DNA of 64,000 nt from Rebecca billardiae RCC1528 (Eukaryota > Haptophyta), in the NCBI GenBank assembly GCA_965240325.2, contig OZ251252.1, forward strand, positions 310,001-374,000, written 5' to 3'. A program made the position numbers and the translations under genes. The notes under the pieces were generated by a model. It did not search any database. It was given only the letters and a program-made list of their open reading frames with translations, and had not been told where the DNA came from. The stretch's first letter is position 1; each line of letters begins with the position of its first letter. Positions 44,101 to 54,200 of this stretch are shown here, in pieces.

Positions 44101-46232
44101 TGCACACACACACCGCCCGAGAGCGCAGCACCGCGCCGCCCCGGCCGCACGCACCTGCGAGACTCAGCATGGCCGCCGGTGCGAGCATGTTCAGTGCCGC
44201 CCAGCCCAGGGCCACCCCTGAGCCCAGGCTGTAGCAGCCATTGGCGCCGAGGAACGCGGCGGTGAGCCACAGCCGGCGCTGCACGCGCTCGAGCTGGTAC
44301 TCCGTCACGTAGCTGCGGGCGGACAGGGCGGCAGGGTACGGGCACGGGCACGGGTACGGGTAGGGGGTGGGGCCCGGGGTCGGGGCGGCGGCAGCGCACA
44401 GCCACGCGCGCGCGGTGGCGGCGGCGGCGGCGCGCGCCGAGATGGTGTGGCTGGTTGGGGGGGGGAAGGGACGTGGGCAGACACGGCGGCGAGGCGGCAC
44501 GCGACTGCTCCGCCCTCCGCCGTGCGCGGTGGGCGGCGCGCACACGGCGCACAGCACGGCCGCCGCCCGCGCAGCCTGCGCAGGGCGCCAGCCCGCTGCT
44601 GTCCCCGCGCTCCCGTGCACGGCGCGCGGCAGGGTATGTACGCACCGGTGGAAGCGGTCCTCCACCTCCTGGCTGCCCTTGAACTGGTTCGTCCAGCGGT
44701 GTTGCTGCAGGGGTAGGGTCCGGGGGTAGGGTTGGGGTGGTCACGGTGGGCGGGGTTCAAGACGAGGGTGACCGTTACATGACTACCGTTACACCATGCG
44801 GTGTAACGGCGCGGCGTAACGGCGCACACCTGCAGGTACTCCCGGCGCAACGAGCGCGTCTCCTCCTTCCGGAAGAAGCCGCGCCGCATCGCCGCCTCTT
44901 CGGAGGCGGTGGCCTGTGCACGCGTTCCCGCCGCGCGCGCGCGTGGTGTGTGTGCGTGTGTGTGTGTGTGTGCCAAGGGGCGGAGGGGAAGCCAGGGGGG
45001 CGCGCACGGCAGGGGTGCGCGCGCGCGCGCATGGGCGGAGGGGGAGGGCGGTCGGCGCGCGGCGGCGTGCGCAGAGCGCGCGCGTGCGTGCGAGGCACGG
45101 CGCTGCAGCGCTGCCCCCCTGCAGCCAGCCAACCGCGGCGGGCGGCGGCGGCGCGCGCGCAGAGCGTCCGTCACAGGGCGCGCGCGCGGTGCCGCCCGCG
45201 CGCGGGCGCGCGGGCGCGCAGCCGCTGGAGGATGCATCCGCACGCACGCGCCCGCCCAGATCGCAATCTCGGCAGGTCCCTCAGTCCGTACGCGCCCACC
45301 CGAGCCGCGCGCAGTCCGCAGCCACGCCATTCCACGGCGCCCTCCGCCCCCGGCGGAGGGCGTGTGCCGTGTGACGGCGTGCCTGCAGACTGGTGCCGCG
45401 CGCGCGCGGGCTGAGGGACCCGCCGAGATTGCGATCTGGGCGCCGCCCCACCCCGCCGAGATTGCGATCTGGGCGCCGCCCGCACCATCGGAGGGTCTCT
45501 GAGCCTCAACACGAGCGGCGCTGTGCCTGTGTCGGAGCGGAGCGTCGAGAGGCCTCGGCGCAGCGTGGCGCGCGGCACGTGCGAGACCTGGCGCGAGGTG
45601 GTGGGCTCCGGCGGCTGCGACTGCTGCCGCCCAGGCTCCACGCCCGCGCGCGGCGGCGCCGCCGTGCCACCGGGTGCCGCGCCGCCGCCGCCGCCGCCGC
45701 CAGCTCGCTGCTGAGCCAAGCGGCGCGCCTCGGGCGACTGCGGCAGTGAGACGCCACGCGAGATGCGCGGCGCGAGGCGCGCGGGCGGTTGCGGCATGCG
45801 CCGCGGCGACGCGCCGGGCGGCACGCCCTCGCCACCGCCGCCGCCGCCGTGCGCGCCGCCGCTCGCAGGCGGCTGCAACGCCATAAACCCACCGCCACCG
45901 CCGGCCACGCCCTGCGGCGCGCACGCGGGCGGCGGCTGCGGCTGGCGCGCCCCGCGCGCCGCCGACGGCGACGTCATCTCACACTCGCCACCGCGCGCCG
46001 TCGGCGCCGTCGGCGGCGGCCGCTGCTGCGGCGGCGGCGGCGGCGCGGGCGTCGGCGGCGGTGTGACAAGCTCGGAGGAGCGACCGCACGCGCCGTTGGG
46101 CGCGAGCGGGACGGCGGCCTGGTGCGAGTCGGGCGTGCCCGTGCCGAACACGTTGCACAGGTCTCGCGCGCGCAGCGCGCGCCGCGCCGCATCGTCGGCT
46201 TGCGACTCGGCCGCGGCAATCGCGCGCTCCAT
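41184..46232 (-). CDS. Multi-pass membrane protein with a CHAT (caspase-like) domain
   Basis: Nine exons, read leftward: 45486-46232, 44830-44913, 44646-44704, 44155-44312, 43145-43881, 42530-42898, 42249-42320, 41872-42014 and 41184-41721, giving 968 residues with all phases consistent. Residues 1-249 are Pro/Gly-rich and disordered. Hydrophobic segments lie at about 311-350, 432-452, 470-520 and 565-585 (roughly five or six membrane spans). The CHAT-like domain covers about 600-800: [18 protein letters not shown] with His678, then [13 protein letters not shown] with Cys725, then [20 protein letters not shown] and TSIDEAF, matching the His/Cys dyad and the D-x-A-A-x-A-F helix of CHAT peptidases. 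A Gly/Ala-rich tail ends the protein. Intron 5 needs a GC donor. CHAT proteases (clan CD) cleave partner proteins in bacterial defence and in separase-like roles; target unknown. Confidence 0.7.
42329..42432. repeat. 21-bp minisatellite in an intron of the CHAT gene
   Basis: About five copies of a 21-base unit (GGTGGCGGTTACGGACGGCGC, with one G-to-T-type variant) lie inside intron 6, between the exons carrying the catalytic His and Cys. Confidence 0.85.
45240..45475. repeat. Palindromic GAGATTGCGATCT motifs in intron 1 of the CHAT gene
   Basis: CCAGATCGCAATCTCGG occurs near 45256-45272. Two tandem 31-base copies containing CGCCGAGATTGCGATCTGGG run at about 45421-45475, close to the 5' splice site at 45485. 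The core is the same near-palindrome as in the Bro1/U-box intron and in the sulfatase coding sequence. Confidence 0.8.
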
Positions 46233-46510
46233 CGTGCCGGATGACGCTTGGCGCACCTCACCGACCCGCTCAGTCGCTCACCGCTCCCGCCCGCGCGGTC
46301 CGGCCGAACGCGAGCCGCGCGCGCGTCCGGAGAGTCGTGTCGTTTCCATTGCGTCGGCAAAAAACCGGGCCAGCCGCCATCTTGTGTCAGTTTCTGAGGG
46401 CTTCGCCAGTTGCCACCGCCCCGGTGCGCCGCCCCTCGTCGCTCGCCAGCGCGGCGCACAGCCGCGAGAGACCAGCCGCCCCCTCGCAACCGACACACCC
46501 AGCAGCGACC
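46233..46510. promoter_or_regulatory. Bidirectional promoter region, CHAT gene / beta-tubulin
   Basis: A 278-base interval between divergent start codons. It must hold both promoters and the tubulin leader. A GGCAAAAAACCGGG patch lies near 46354-46367. No TATA box is evident. Confidence 0.55.
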
Positions 46511-47845
46511 ATGCGCGAGATCGTGCACATCCAGGGCGGGCAGTGCGGCAACCAGATCGGCGCCAAGTTCTGGGAGGTGATCTCCGACGAGCACGGCGTC
46601 GACCCGACCGGCACGTACCACGGCGACTCGGACCTCCAGCTCGAGCGCATCAACGTGTACTACAATGAGGCGACCGGCGGCCGGTACGTGCCGCGCGCGA
46701 TCCTGATGGACCTCGAGCCGGGGACGATGGACTCGGTGCGCTCGGGGCCGTTCGGCCAGATCTTCCGCCCGGACAACTTCGTCTTCGGCCAGTCCGGCGC
46801 GGGCAACAACTGGGCCAAGGGCCACTACACCGAGGGCGCCGAGCTGATCGACGCGGTGCTCGACGTCGTGCGCAAGGAGGCGGAGTCGTGCGACTGCCTG
46901 CAGGGCTTCCAGATCACGCACTCGATGGGCGGCGGGACGGGCTCGGGCATGGGCACGCTCCTCATCTCGAAGATCCGCGAGGAGTACCCCGACCGCATCA
47001 TGGCCACCTACTCCGTCTTCCCGTCGCCCAAGGTGTCGGACACCGTCGTCGAGCCGTACAACGCGACGCTCTCGGTGCACCAGCTGGTGGAGAACTCGGA
47101 CGAGTGCCTGCTGCTCGACAACGAGGCGCTGTACGACATCTGCTTCCGCACGCTCAAGCTCACCACGCCCACCTTCGGCGACCTCAACCACCTCGTCGCC
47201 GCCGTGATGTCGTCGTCGACGTGCTGCCTGCGCTTCCCGGGCCAGCTCAACAGCGACCTGCGCAAGATGGGCGTCAACCTCGTGCCGTTCCCGCGGCTGC
47301 ACTTCTTCATGATCGGCTTCTCGCCGCTCACCTCGCGCGGCTCGCAGCAGTACCGCGCGCTCACCGTGCCGGAGCTCACGCAGCAGATGTTCGACGCGAA
47401 GAACATGATGGCCGCCGCCGACCCGCGCCACGGCCGCTACCTGACGGCGGCGGCGCTCTTCCGCGGCCGCATGTCGACCAAGGAGGTGGACGAGCAGATG
47501 CTCAACGTGCAGAACAAGAACTCGTCGTACTTCGTCGAGTGGATCCCGAACAACATCAAGTCGTCCATCTGCGACATCCCGCCCAAGGGCCTCAAGATGG
47601 CCGTCGCGTTTGTCGGCAACTCGACGTGCATGCAGGAGGTGATGAAGCGCATCTCCGAGCAGTTCACCGCCATGTTCCGCCGCAAGGCGTTCCTCCACTG
47701 GTACACGGGCGAGGGCATGGACGAGATGGAGTTCACCGAGGCGGAGTCGAACCTCAACGACCTCGTCTCCGAGTACCAGCAGTACCAGGACGCCTCCGCC
47801 GAGGAGGAGGGCGAGTTCGACGAGGAGGAGGGCGAGGAGTACTAG
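46511..47845 (+). CDS. TUBB: Beta-tubulin
   Basis: An intronless 444-residue frame of exact family length. It begins with the MREI autoregulatory tetrapeptide, followed by [20 protein letters not shown]. The tubulin signature GGGTGSGMG (about residues 140-148) binds the GTP phosphates. Other conserved blocks include [32 protein letters not shown] and [15 protein letters not shown] sequence (here [14 protein letters not shown]). The tail is acidic and ends EEGEEY. Beta-tubulin pairs with alpha-tubulin to build spindle and axonemal microtubules. The strong codon bias toward C/G-ending codons suggests high expression. Confidence 0.99.
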   Translation: MREIVHIQGGQCGNQIGAKFWEVISDEHGVDPTGTYHGDSDLQLERINVYYNEATGGRYVPRAILMDLEPGTMDSVRSGPFGQIFRPDNFVFGQSGAGNNWAKGHYTEGAELIDAVLDVVRKEAESCDCLQGFQITHSMGGGTGSGMGTLLISKIREEYPDRIMATYSVFPSPKVSDTVVEPYNATLSVHQLVENSDECLLLDNEALYDICFRTLKLTTPTFGDLNHLVAAVMSSSTCCLRFPGQLNSDLRKMGVNLVPFPRLHFFMIGFSPLTSRGSQQYRALTVPELTQQMFDAKNMMAAADPRHGRYLTAAALFRGRMSTKEVDEQMLNVQNKNSSYFVEWIPNNIKSSICDIPPKGLKMAVAFVGNSTCMQEVMKRISEQFTAMFRRKAFLHWYTGEGMDEMEFTEAESNLNDLVSEYQQYQDASAEEEGEFDEEEGEEY

Positions 47846-48439
47846 GCGCGCAATCCACTCGCTCCCACTACTACTACTCACTTAGTAACTGCTGCTGCTG
47901 CGACTGCTTCTCACCAGCACGCAGCCGCGCGGCCGCACTCGGCACTGCCAGCTACCGGGCCTCCCGGCCGCCGTCCGCCCGAGCGGGCGAGAGGCGCGCC
48001 AGCGCCGCGCCGCCGTCGGCACCGACGCACGACAGCCGCCGTGCTGACTCGGGGTGAAACCGACGGCGGCGCGCCGCCGCGGCTTGCCGCCGCCGGGCGC
48101 CGCCAGTCCTTACGGACGGCGGCCTCGGCACTCGCGCGGGCGGGCATGGCGCCCTCAGAACGCGGCGCAGCCCCTGACGTCACCCCGCGGCGTGCTCGGA
48201 CTCGCCGCCCGTGGCTCGCGCGCGCGTTCCGCCCGGTGTACATCGTCTAGCGCATGACTACCGACGCGACTGTTATCATAGCTACCCCGACCGTGTCAGA
48301 TGCCGATGGCGCCGGCGGCGGTGATCATCAAGAGTCAGTGAGTGACGGAGGACCGTCTGTCTTTTTGACGAGCGGGCCTTTTTTATTTTTCGCGGCAGCA
48401 GAGCGGGCGCAAAAACAAATATGTGGCGAAAAAAGAACG
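47846..48439. other. Intergenic region between tubulin and sulfatase genes
   Basis: Contains the tubulin 3' untranslated region (ACTACTACTACTC near 47866-47880) and the sulfatase promoter. A T/A-rich patch (GTCTTTTTGACG ... TTTTTTATTTTTCG) lies at about 48358-48392, just upstream of the sulfatase start. Confidence 0.5.
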
Positions 48440-50806
48440 ATGGCGACCGCCGTCGGCCGCCGCGCGCTGCTAGCGGCGCTGGCGTGGGGCTACGCGTGCG
48501 CGCGGCCGCACGCGGCGCCGAACAGCACCTCCGCGCCCGACGCGCGGCTCAACGTGCTGCACATCGTCGCGCACGACCTCCGCGCCGACTTTGACGGGCC
48601 GAACACGCGCGCGCTCGCGCGCGAGGGCGCGCGCTTTGCGCTCGCGTTCTCCAACGCGCCCTTCTGCGCGCCGAGCCGGCACTCGTTCCTCACTGGCCGC
48701 CGGCCCGCGGTCACGCGGGTCCACACCTTCGTCCGCCGCGACGATGAGGCGCGCTGGACCTCGCTCCCGCGCGCGTTTCGAGACGCGGGCTACGCCACCG
48801 CCACGGTCGGATTCTCGACCGGATTTGCATGCACGGGCTGCTGGTCGCAGCCGGAGGTCGCGGTGATGCGCGGGTGCCACTCGTGCCCGCAGGCGGACCA
48901 CGTGGCGGCGCGCACGGCGGGGCGGCTGATCACCGACTGGGCGCGCGCGAACGCCGGCGCGGGCGCACCCGACGGCGCGCACGGCGGGCGGCGGCGCGCG
49001 GCCCAACGCGCGGAGCGCCGCTGGGGCGGTGGGCCGGGCGGTGGCGCCGCCGCCGCCGCCGCGTCGCTCGTGCACCCCGAGCCGTCGGCGCTGCCCCCCG
49101 CGCAGCCGTGGTACCTGCTCGTCGGCTTCGTCGGCGGGCACCTGCCCCACGTCGTGCCGGAGGCGGCGAGCGCCGCCGCGGGGCAAAGGCTGCGCCGCGC
49201 CATTGCGGCGGCGACGCACACGCGGCCGGCGGGAGGAGGTGGCGCCATCTCGGCGGAGGCGAGATTGCGGCCGGCGGGAGGAGGTGCGACGTCGTCGGGC
49301 GCGCCGCTGTGCCGGCTGCGCCCGCCGAGCGGCGCGCACGCGCACACCGTGCCCGCGCCCTCGCGCCAGCGCGTGTGGCGGCCCGGCCAGCGCCTCCGCG
49401 CCCTCCGCGACGCGCTCGCAGCCTACGCGCACCTCGACGCCGCCCTCGGCCTCCTGCTCCGCGCGGCGCGCGGCGCGCCTGGCGGCGTGTACGAGCGGCG
49501 CACCGTGGTCTGCTTCCACGCGGACCACGGCCTCTCCGTGGGCGAGTACGGCGTACCCGGGAAGAAGGGCAAGCTGCTCGACGTGGACACGCGTGTGCCC
49601 CTCGTCCTGCGCGTGCCCCCGCCGCTGCCGCCGCCAACGGGGGTGCCCGTGGCGCCGTCGGCCGCGTGGCGTGGCGCACCGCGACGGCTCACGCCCCTCG
49701 CGGCCGCGCGCGGCGGGGACGGCGGTGGCACCGCCGACGACGGCATGGGATGGTCGAGCGGTGGCGCGGGCGGCGAGGGCGGCGGTCGCACCGCCGCCGG
49801 CGGGTTGCGCGTGCCGAGCGGTGGCGCGGGCGGCGAGGGCGGCGGCGACGGGCCAGGGCGCGTGGTCTGGTCGGAGGTGGTCGAGCTCGTGGACGTGTAC
49901 CCGACGCTGCTCTGTGCCGCGCTGCAGGGCGTTGGCAGCGGCGGCGCCGTCCCCAGATCGCAATCTCGAACTGCTCCCCGCGCCCAGGGCGCGCGCGGCG
50001 CGTGGCAAAGCGCCGCCGCCGCGGACGGCGACGGCGCGTGCGGCGGCGGCGGCGCGTGGCGCCGGTCGGAGCCGCCGCTCGCCGGTCGATCGCTGCTGCC
50101 GCTGCTGCTGCGCGCGCAGGCGGGCGCGGCAGGCGGCGTCGAGGGCGCGCCGGCGCACGCCGCGCACGCCGACGGCGCCGCGCGCGCCGAGATCGCAATC
50201 TCGTCCACCAACCCGCGCGCCCAGATCGCAATCTCGACCTACCCGCGCTGCCCCATGCACGGCGGCAAGGACTGGGCGTGCCGCCGCGCGTGGGACGGTC
50301 GGATCGAGGTGATGGGCACGAGCGTGCGCACGGCGCACTGGCGGTATGTGATCTGGGCGCCGTGGGTACGGAGCGGCGGCGGCGAGGTGGCTGCCGCCGC
50401 CGGTGGCAACCGCTCCGCGGCGTCCGGGTATGCGCACGCCCCGGACTTTGGTGCGCACGCCCCGGACTTTGGTGCGCACGCCCCGGACTTTGGCGCGCAC
50501 GCCCCGGACTTTGGTGCGCGCGGCTGCTGCGCGGAGGAGCTGTACTTCTACCCGGCGGGCCTCTACTCCGACGAGTCCCGGCACAGCACCGGCGGCGGGT
50601 ACCGATGGCCCGCGCTCGACTTGGCCGTTGAGACGGCCAACGTCGCCAGCGCACACCCCCAGGTGGCGCGCGCGCTGCGGAGGGTCGCGGTCGCGTCGTG
50701 GGGGCGCGCGCACGCGCTGGAGGGCGGCGAGCGGCCGAGGCCAGTGCCGTTGCCGCCGGAGGTCATGTCGCCTGCTGGCTCTGCCGCGCTCACGCCGATG
50801 GGCTGA
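48440..50806 (+). CDS. Sulfatase (iduronate-2-sulfatase-like), secretory
   Basis: A 788-residue frame with start at ATG 48440 and a signal peptide (RRALLAALAWGYACARPHAA). The metal-binding start is LNVLHIVAHDLRADF in place of the more usual D-D pair. The catalytic motif C-x-P-S-R appears as NAPFCAPSRHSFLTGRRP, with Cys76 expected to become formylglycine. Further blocks are ARWTSLPRAFRDAGYATATV, YLLVGFVGGHLPH, YAHLDAALGLLL, VVCFHADHGLSVGEYG and VELVDVYPTLL. The family hydrolyses sulfate esters on polysaccharides. It is longer than usual because of Gly/Ala-rich inserts, three in-frame copies of the AGATCGCAATCTCG motif and an AHAPDFG repeat. Small unrecognised introns in these inserts are possible. 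The single Asp in the first metal motif makes activity uncertain. Confidence 0.75.
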   Translation: MATAVGRRALLAALAWGYACARPHAAPNSTSAPDARLNVLHIVAHDLRADFDGPNTRALAREGARFALAFSNAPFCAPSRHSFLTGRRPAVTRVHTFVRRDDEARWTSLPRAFRDAGYATATVGFSTGFACTGCWSQPEVAVMRGCHSCPQADHVAARTAGRLITDWARANAGAGAPDGAHGGRRRAAQRAERRWGGGPGGGAAAAAASLVHPEPSALPPAQPWYLLVGFVGGHLPHVVPEAASAAAGQRLRRAIAAATHTRPAGGGGAISAEARLRPAGGGATSSGAPLCRLRPPSGAHAHTVPAPSRQRVWRPGQRLRALRDALAAYAHLDAALGLLLRAARGAPGGVYERRTVVCFHADHGLSVGEYGVPGKKGKLLDVDTRVPLVLRVPPPLPPPTGVPVAPSAAWRGAPRRLTPLAAARGGDGGGTADDGMGWSSGGAGGEGGGRTAAGGLRVPSGGAGGEGGGDGPGRVVWSEVVELVDVYPTLLCAALQGVGSGGAVPRSQSRTAPRAQGARGAWQSAAAADGDGACGGGGAWRRSEPPLAGRSLLPLLLRAQAGAAGGVEGAPAHAAHADGAARAEIAISSTNPRAQIAISTYPRCPMHGGKDWACRRAWDGRIEVMGTSVRTAHWRYVIWAPWVRSGGGEVAAAAGGNRSAASGYAHAPDFGAHAPDFGAHAPDFGAHAPDFGARGCCAEELYFYPAGLYSDESRHSTGGGYRWPALDLAVETANVASAHPQVARALRRVAVASWGRAHALEGGERPRPVPLPPEVMSPAGSAALTPMG
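50432..50515 (+). repeat. Four perfect 21-bp repeats encoding AHAPDFG
   Basis: GCGCACGCCCCGGACTTTGG plus one base is repeated four times (one silent T/C change) within the sulfatase coding sequence, in frame. It precedes the conserved C-terminal ARGCCAEELYFYPAG segment. Confidence 0.9.
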
Positions 50807-51259
50807 CCGGCAGCGGGCGGGGGCGATCGAAGCTGCCCGTGGCGTAGTGGGAGCCGCGGGGCGGCGCGGCGGGCTGTGCATCCGCCGCACTGCGCCCGAC
50901 GCCGCGCCTGCACTGCCTCGCTCAGTGCGCAGGGTGGCCGCCTGCCCCGTGCCCGGGGGCCAGCAGCCTGGTTGGCACTTGACTAGCTGCCGCTCGGCCT
51001 GTGCTCGGGCCTGTTGACGACGCCGACTGCGTCGCCTGCGTCCACGTCGGCCCACACCTCCCGTCGTGCGGGCTGGCTCGAGGGAGGGAGTGTCCCGTTG
51101 CCGTTGCTCTCCGCTCGGTTGCTGCCTTGCTCTCGCCGGACTGGTCAGGACTTGCTGCAGCCTGCAAGCGCGCGCGCGCCACGCCGAGGTCGCTCGCCGC
51201 GTCCGCCACGCCGCGCGCGCCGAGGACGCGCGCGAGTTCTCCCCGCACGGCCGGCCCGG
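50807..51259. other. Intergenic spacer
   Basis: DNA between the sulfatase stop and the PLAA start. No repeats or additional frames with recognisable domains. Confidence 0.4.
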
Positions 51260-54200
51260 ATGGCGTCGGCGGGTCCGCTCCAGCTCGCGCTTGCCGCCGA
51301 GCTGCGCGGCCACGAGCAGGACGTGCGCAGCGTCGCCGCCTCGCCCGCGGGCGACGTGGTCACGGCGTCGCGCGACGCCTCGATTCGCGTGTGGCGGCGC
51401 GAGACGGATGGCGCGCGGTACGAGCAGACGCGCACGCTGGTCGGGCACTCGCACTACGTGGGCGCGGTGACGACGATGGGCCCCGACGGCCAGGTCGTCT
51501 CCGGCTCCAACGACAAGCACGTCATCGTCTGGGACGGCGAGGGCGGCTCCCCCTCCCACATCCTGGAGGGGCACTCGGAGGTCGTCGCGTGCGTCGCGGC
51601 GACGGAGGGCGGCGACGTGGTCTCGGGCTCGTGGGACAAGTGCGCGCGCGGATCGGGCGCGCGCGCCGCCGCAACCGCCCTCGCGCGCCGCGCCGCGCGC
51701 CGCGCTCACGCGCAGTCGCCGCGCGCGCGCGCGCGCGCGCGCATCGCCCGCGGCACCGCGCGCGCAGGACTGTGCGCGTGTGGCGCGAGGGCGGCGCCGG
51801 TGCGTGCGAGGTGCTGAGCGGGCACGGGCAGGCGGTGTGGGCCGTGCTCCCGCTCCCCGACGGCGCGGGCATCGCCTCCGCCTCGGGCGACCGCACCGTC
51901 CGCATCTGGCGCGACGGCGCGTGCGCAGTGACCCTGACTGGTCACACCGACGTCGTGCGGGCGTTGGCGCTCGTGCCGGGGGTCGGGCTGGCGTCCGCGT
52001 CGAACGACGGGACGGTGCGGCTGTGGACGCTCGACGGCGCGTGCATCCGCACCATCCACGCCTCCGACTCCTTCGTCTACGGCGTCGCCGTGCTGCCGAG
52101 CGGCCACCTGGCCGCGTGCGGCGAGGACCGAACTTTGAGAATCTTCTCAGCGGCCGACGGCGCGTGCGTGCAGGCGATCCCGCACCCGGCGCCGGTGTGG
52201 GCGGTGGCCGTGCTGCCGAGCGGCGACGTGGCCACCGGCTGCGCCGACGCCGTCGCGCGCGTCTTCACCGCCGAGCCCGCGCGCCGCGCGGACGCGGACA
52301 CGGCTGCTGCGTTTGAGCAGCAGGTGGCGGCGCAGCGCATCCCGGCTACCGAGATACCGGGGCAGGTGTGCGCGTGCGCGGGCTGGCGGGGCGCGCGCGC
52401 GCGCAGGGGCGGCGGTGCACGCGCGCGCGCGCGGTGCGGCGCCGCCGCGTTCGTTCACGCAGCGGCAAGGGCTGGGGTCGGGTAGGGTCAGCGCGTGCGC
52501 GCCGCCCCGCCCACCGCCGCCCTGACTGAGCTGCCGCGCGCGCCCCGGCGTGCCTCCGCGGCGCGCAGGTGGGCGGGGTGGACGTTGCCGCGCTGCCCGA
52601 CGAGTCGGCGCTCGGCACGCCAGGCGCCAAGGAGGGCCAGTACAAAATCGTCCGCTCGGCGGCCGGCACGCCGACCATCTACACGTGGTCGGTCGCGGAA
52701 GGTTCGTGGAAGAAGCTCGGCGACGTTGTGAGCGACCCTCATGCGGAGGCGGGCGCGGCGGGCGGCGGCGGGGCCGCGGGCGGGATCGGCGTGAGTGCCT
52801 CGGGCGGGCGCACGCACAAGGGCAAGCAGTACGACTTTGTGTTCGACGTCGACATTGCCGAGGGCCAGCCGCCGCTGCCGCTCGCGTACAACCGCACCGA
52901 CGACCCCTGGACGGTCGCGCAGGCGTTTCTCCACGAGCACGACCTGCCCCAGTCCTACCTGGAGCAGACGGCGTCGTTCATCATCCAGAACGCCGGCCCG
53001 CCGCCCTCCACGGTGCGCAACGTCGACCCGTTCACCGCGGGCGGCGCGTACGTGCCGCCTCCGCCCGGCGGCGGCGGCGGCGCGGCCGGCGGCGCCGCCG
53101 CCGCCGCGCGCAACGCCGACCCCTTCACAGCGGCGGGCGCGTACGTGGCTGGCAGCGCACCGCACCCGGCGGTGGGCGCGGCCGGCGGCGGCGGCGGCGG
53201 CGGCACGGAGGACGGACTCACCGCCTCGCGCTACCGCCCGGGCGACGCGTCCGGCGGCGCGGGCGGCGCGGGCGCGGGCGTCGGCGCCGGCGGCGCGGGC
53301 GGCCCCACGTTTCCGCAGCGCTCGCCGTGGCTCTTCGACGCGCTGCCCAAGCCGGACACGGTGAGCGCCAAGCTTGCCGAGCTGAACAGCGCGCTGCGCG
53401 CCGCCGGCGACGCGCGCGCGCTGAGCGAGGAGCAGAGCGCGGCTCTGGCCGAGCTGGCGCGCGCGCTGGGCGGCGCGGGCACCGCCGCAGGGCAGCCGCC
53501 GCGCGCCGCGGTCGCCGACGCTCAGCTCAGCGCGCTGCTGAGCGCCGCGCTCAGCTGGCCACCGAGTTCGGCCTTCCCCGCGCTGGACCTGCTGCGTGTC
53601 GCGATGGCGGCGCCGGGCGTCGCCGCGAGGCTCGCCGCCGCCACGTCGAGCGGCGCCGCGCCCGCGCTCACCCCGCGGCTGCTGTCCCTGCTCGGCGCGG
53701 ACGCGGCCGCGCCGCCGCCGACCGTGGTGATGGCGCTGCGGGCGCTGGCCAACATGTGCGCGCTCGGCGAATTGCACGGCGCGGTGGGCGAGCACGCGGC
53801 GGCGGTGCTTGAGGCCGCGTCGGAGCAGCTCAGCGCCGCGCCCAACGCGCAGGCGCGCACCGCCGCGGCGACGGTGCGCGCGGCGCGCGCCTCACGCGCG
53901 CGCGAGCGAGCGAGTGGGCGGGTGCTGCGCGCGGGCGGCGCGCGCGCGCGCGGCGGGGCCGGCGCAGCGGCCGAGGTCGGCGCGCCCCAGGCCCGCCTGA
54001 CTGTGTGCGCGTGCGCGTGCGTGCTGCCGTGTGCTGCGCTGCGCTGCGCAGCTGCTGCTCAACTTCTCCGTGTTCGTGCGCTCCTCGCCCGCCTCGGAGG
54101 AGGAGGCGCAGGCGCAGGTGGGCGCGCGCGCCCACGCGCGCACACGCGCACGCGGGCGCGCGCACACGCGCACATGCGCACACGCGCACATGCGCACACG

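Noticed and set aside
45974-47881. 635-codon minus-strand frame over beta-tubulin
   Set aside because: Shadow of a strongly biased gene; no family similarity.
48470-51709. 1079-codon open frame on the minus strand over the sulfatase
   Set aside because: Antisense shadow of GC-rich coding DNA, Arg/Ala-rich without domains; the plus strand has the sulfatase motifs.
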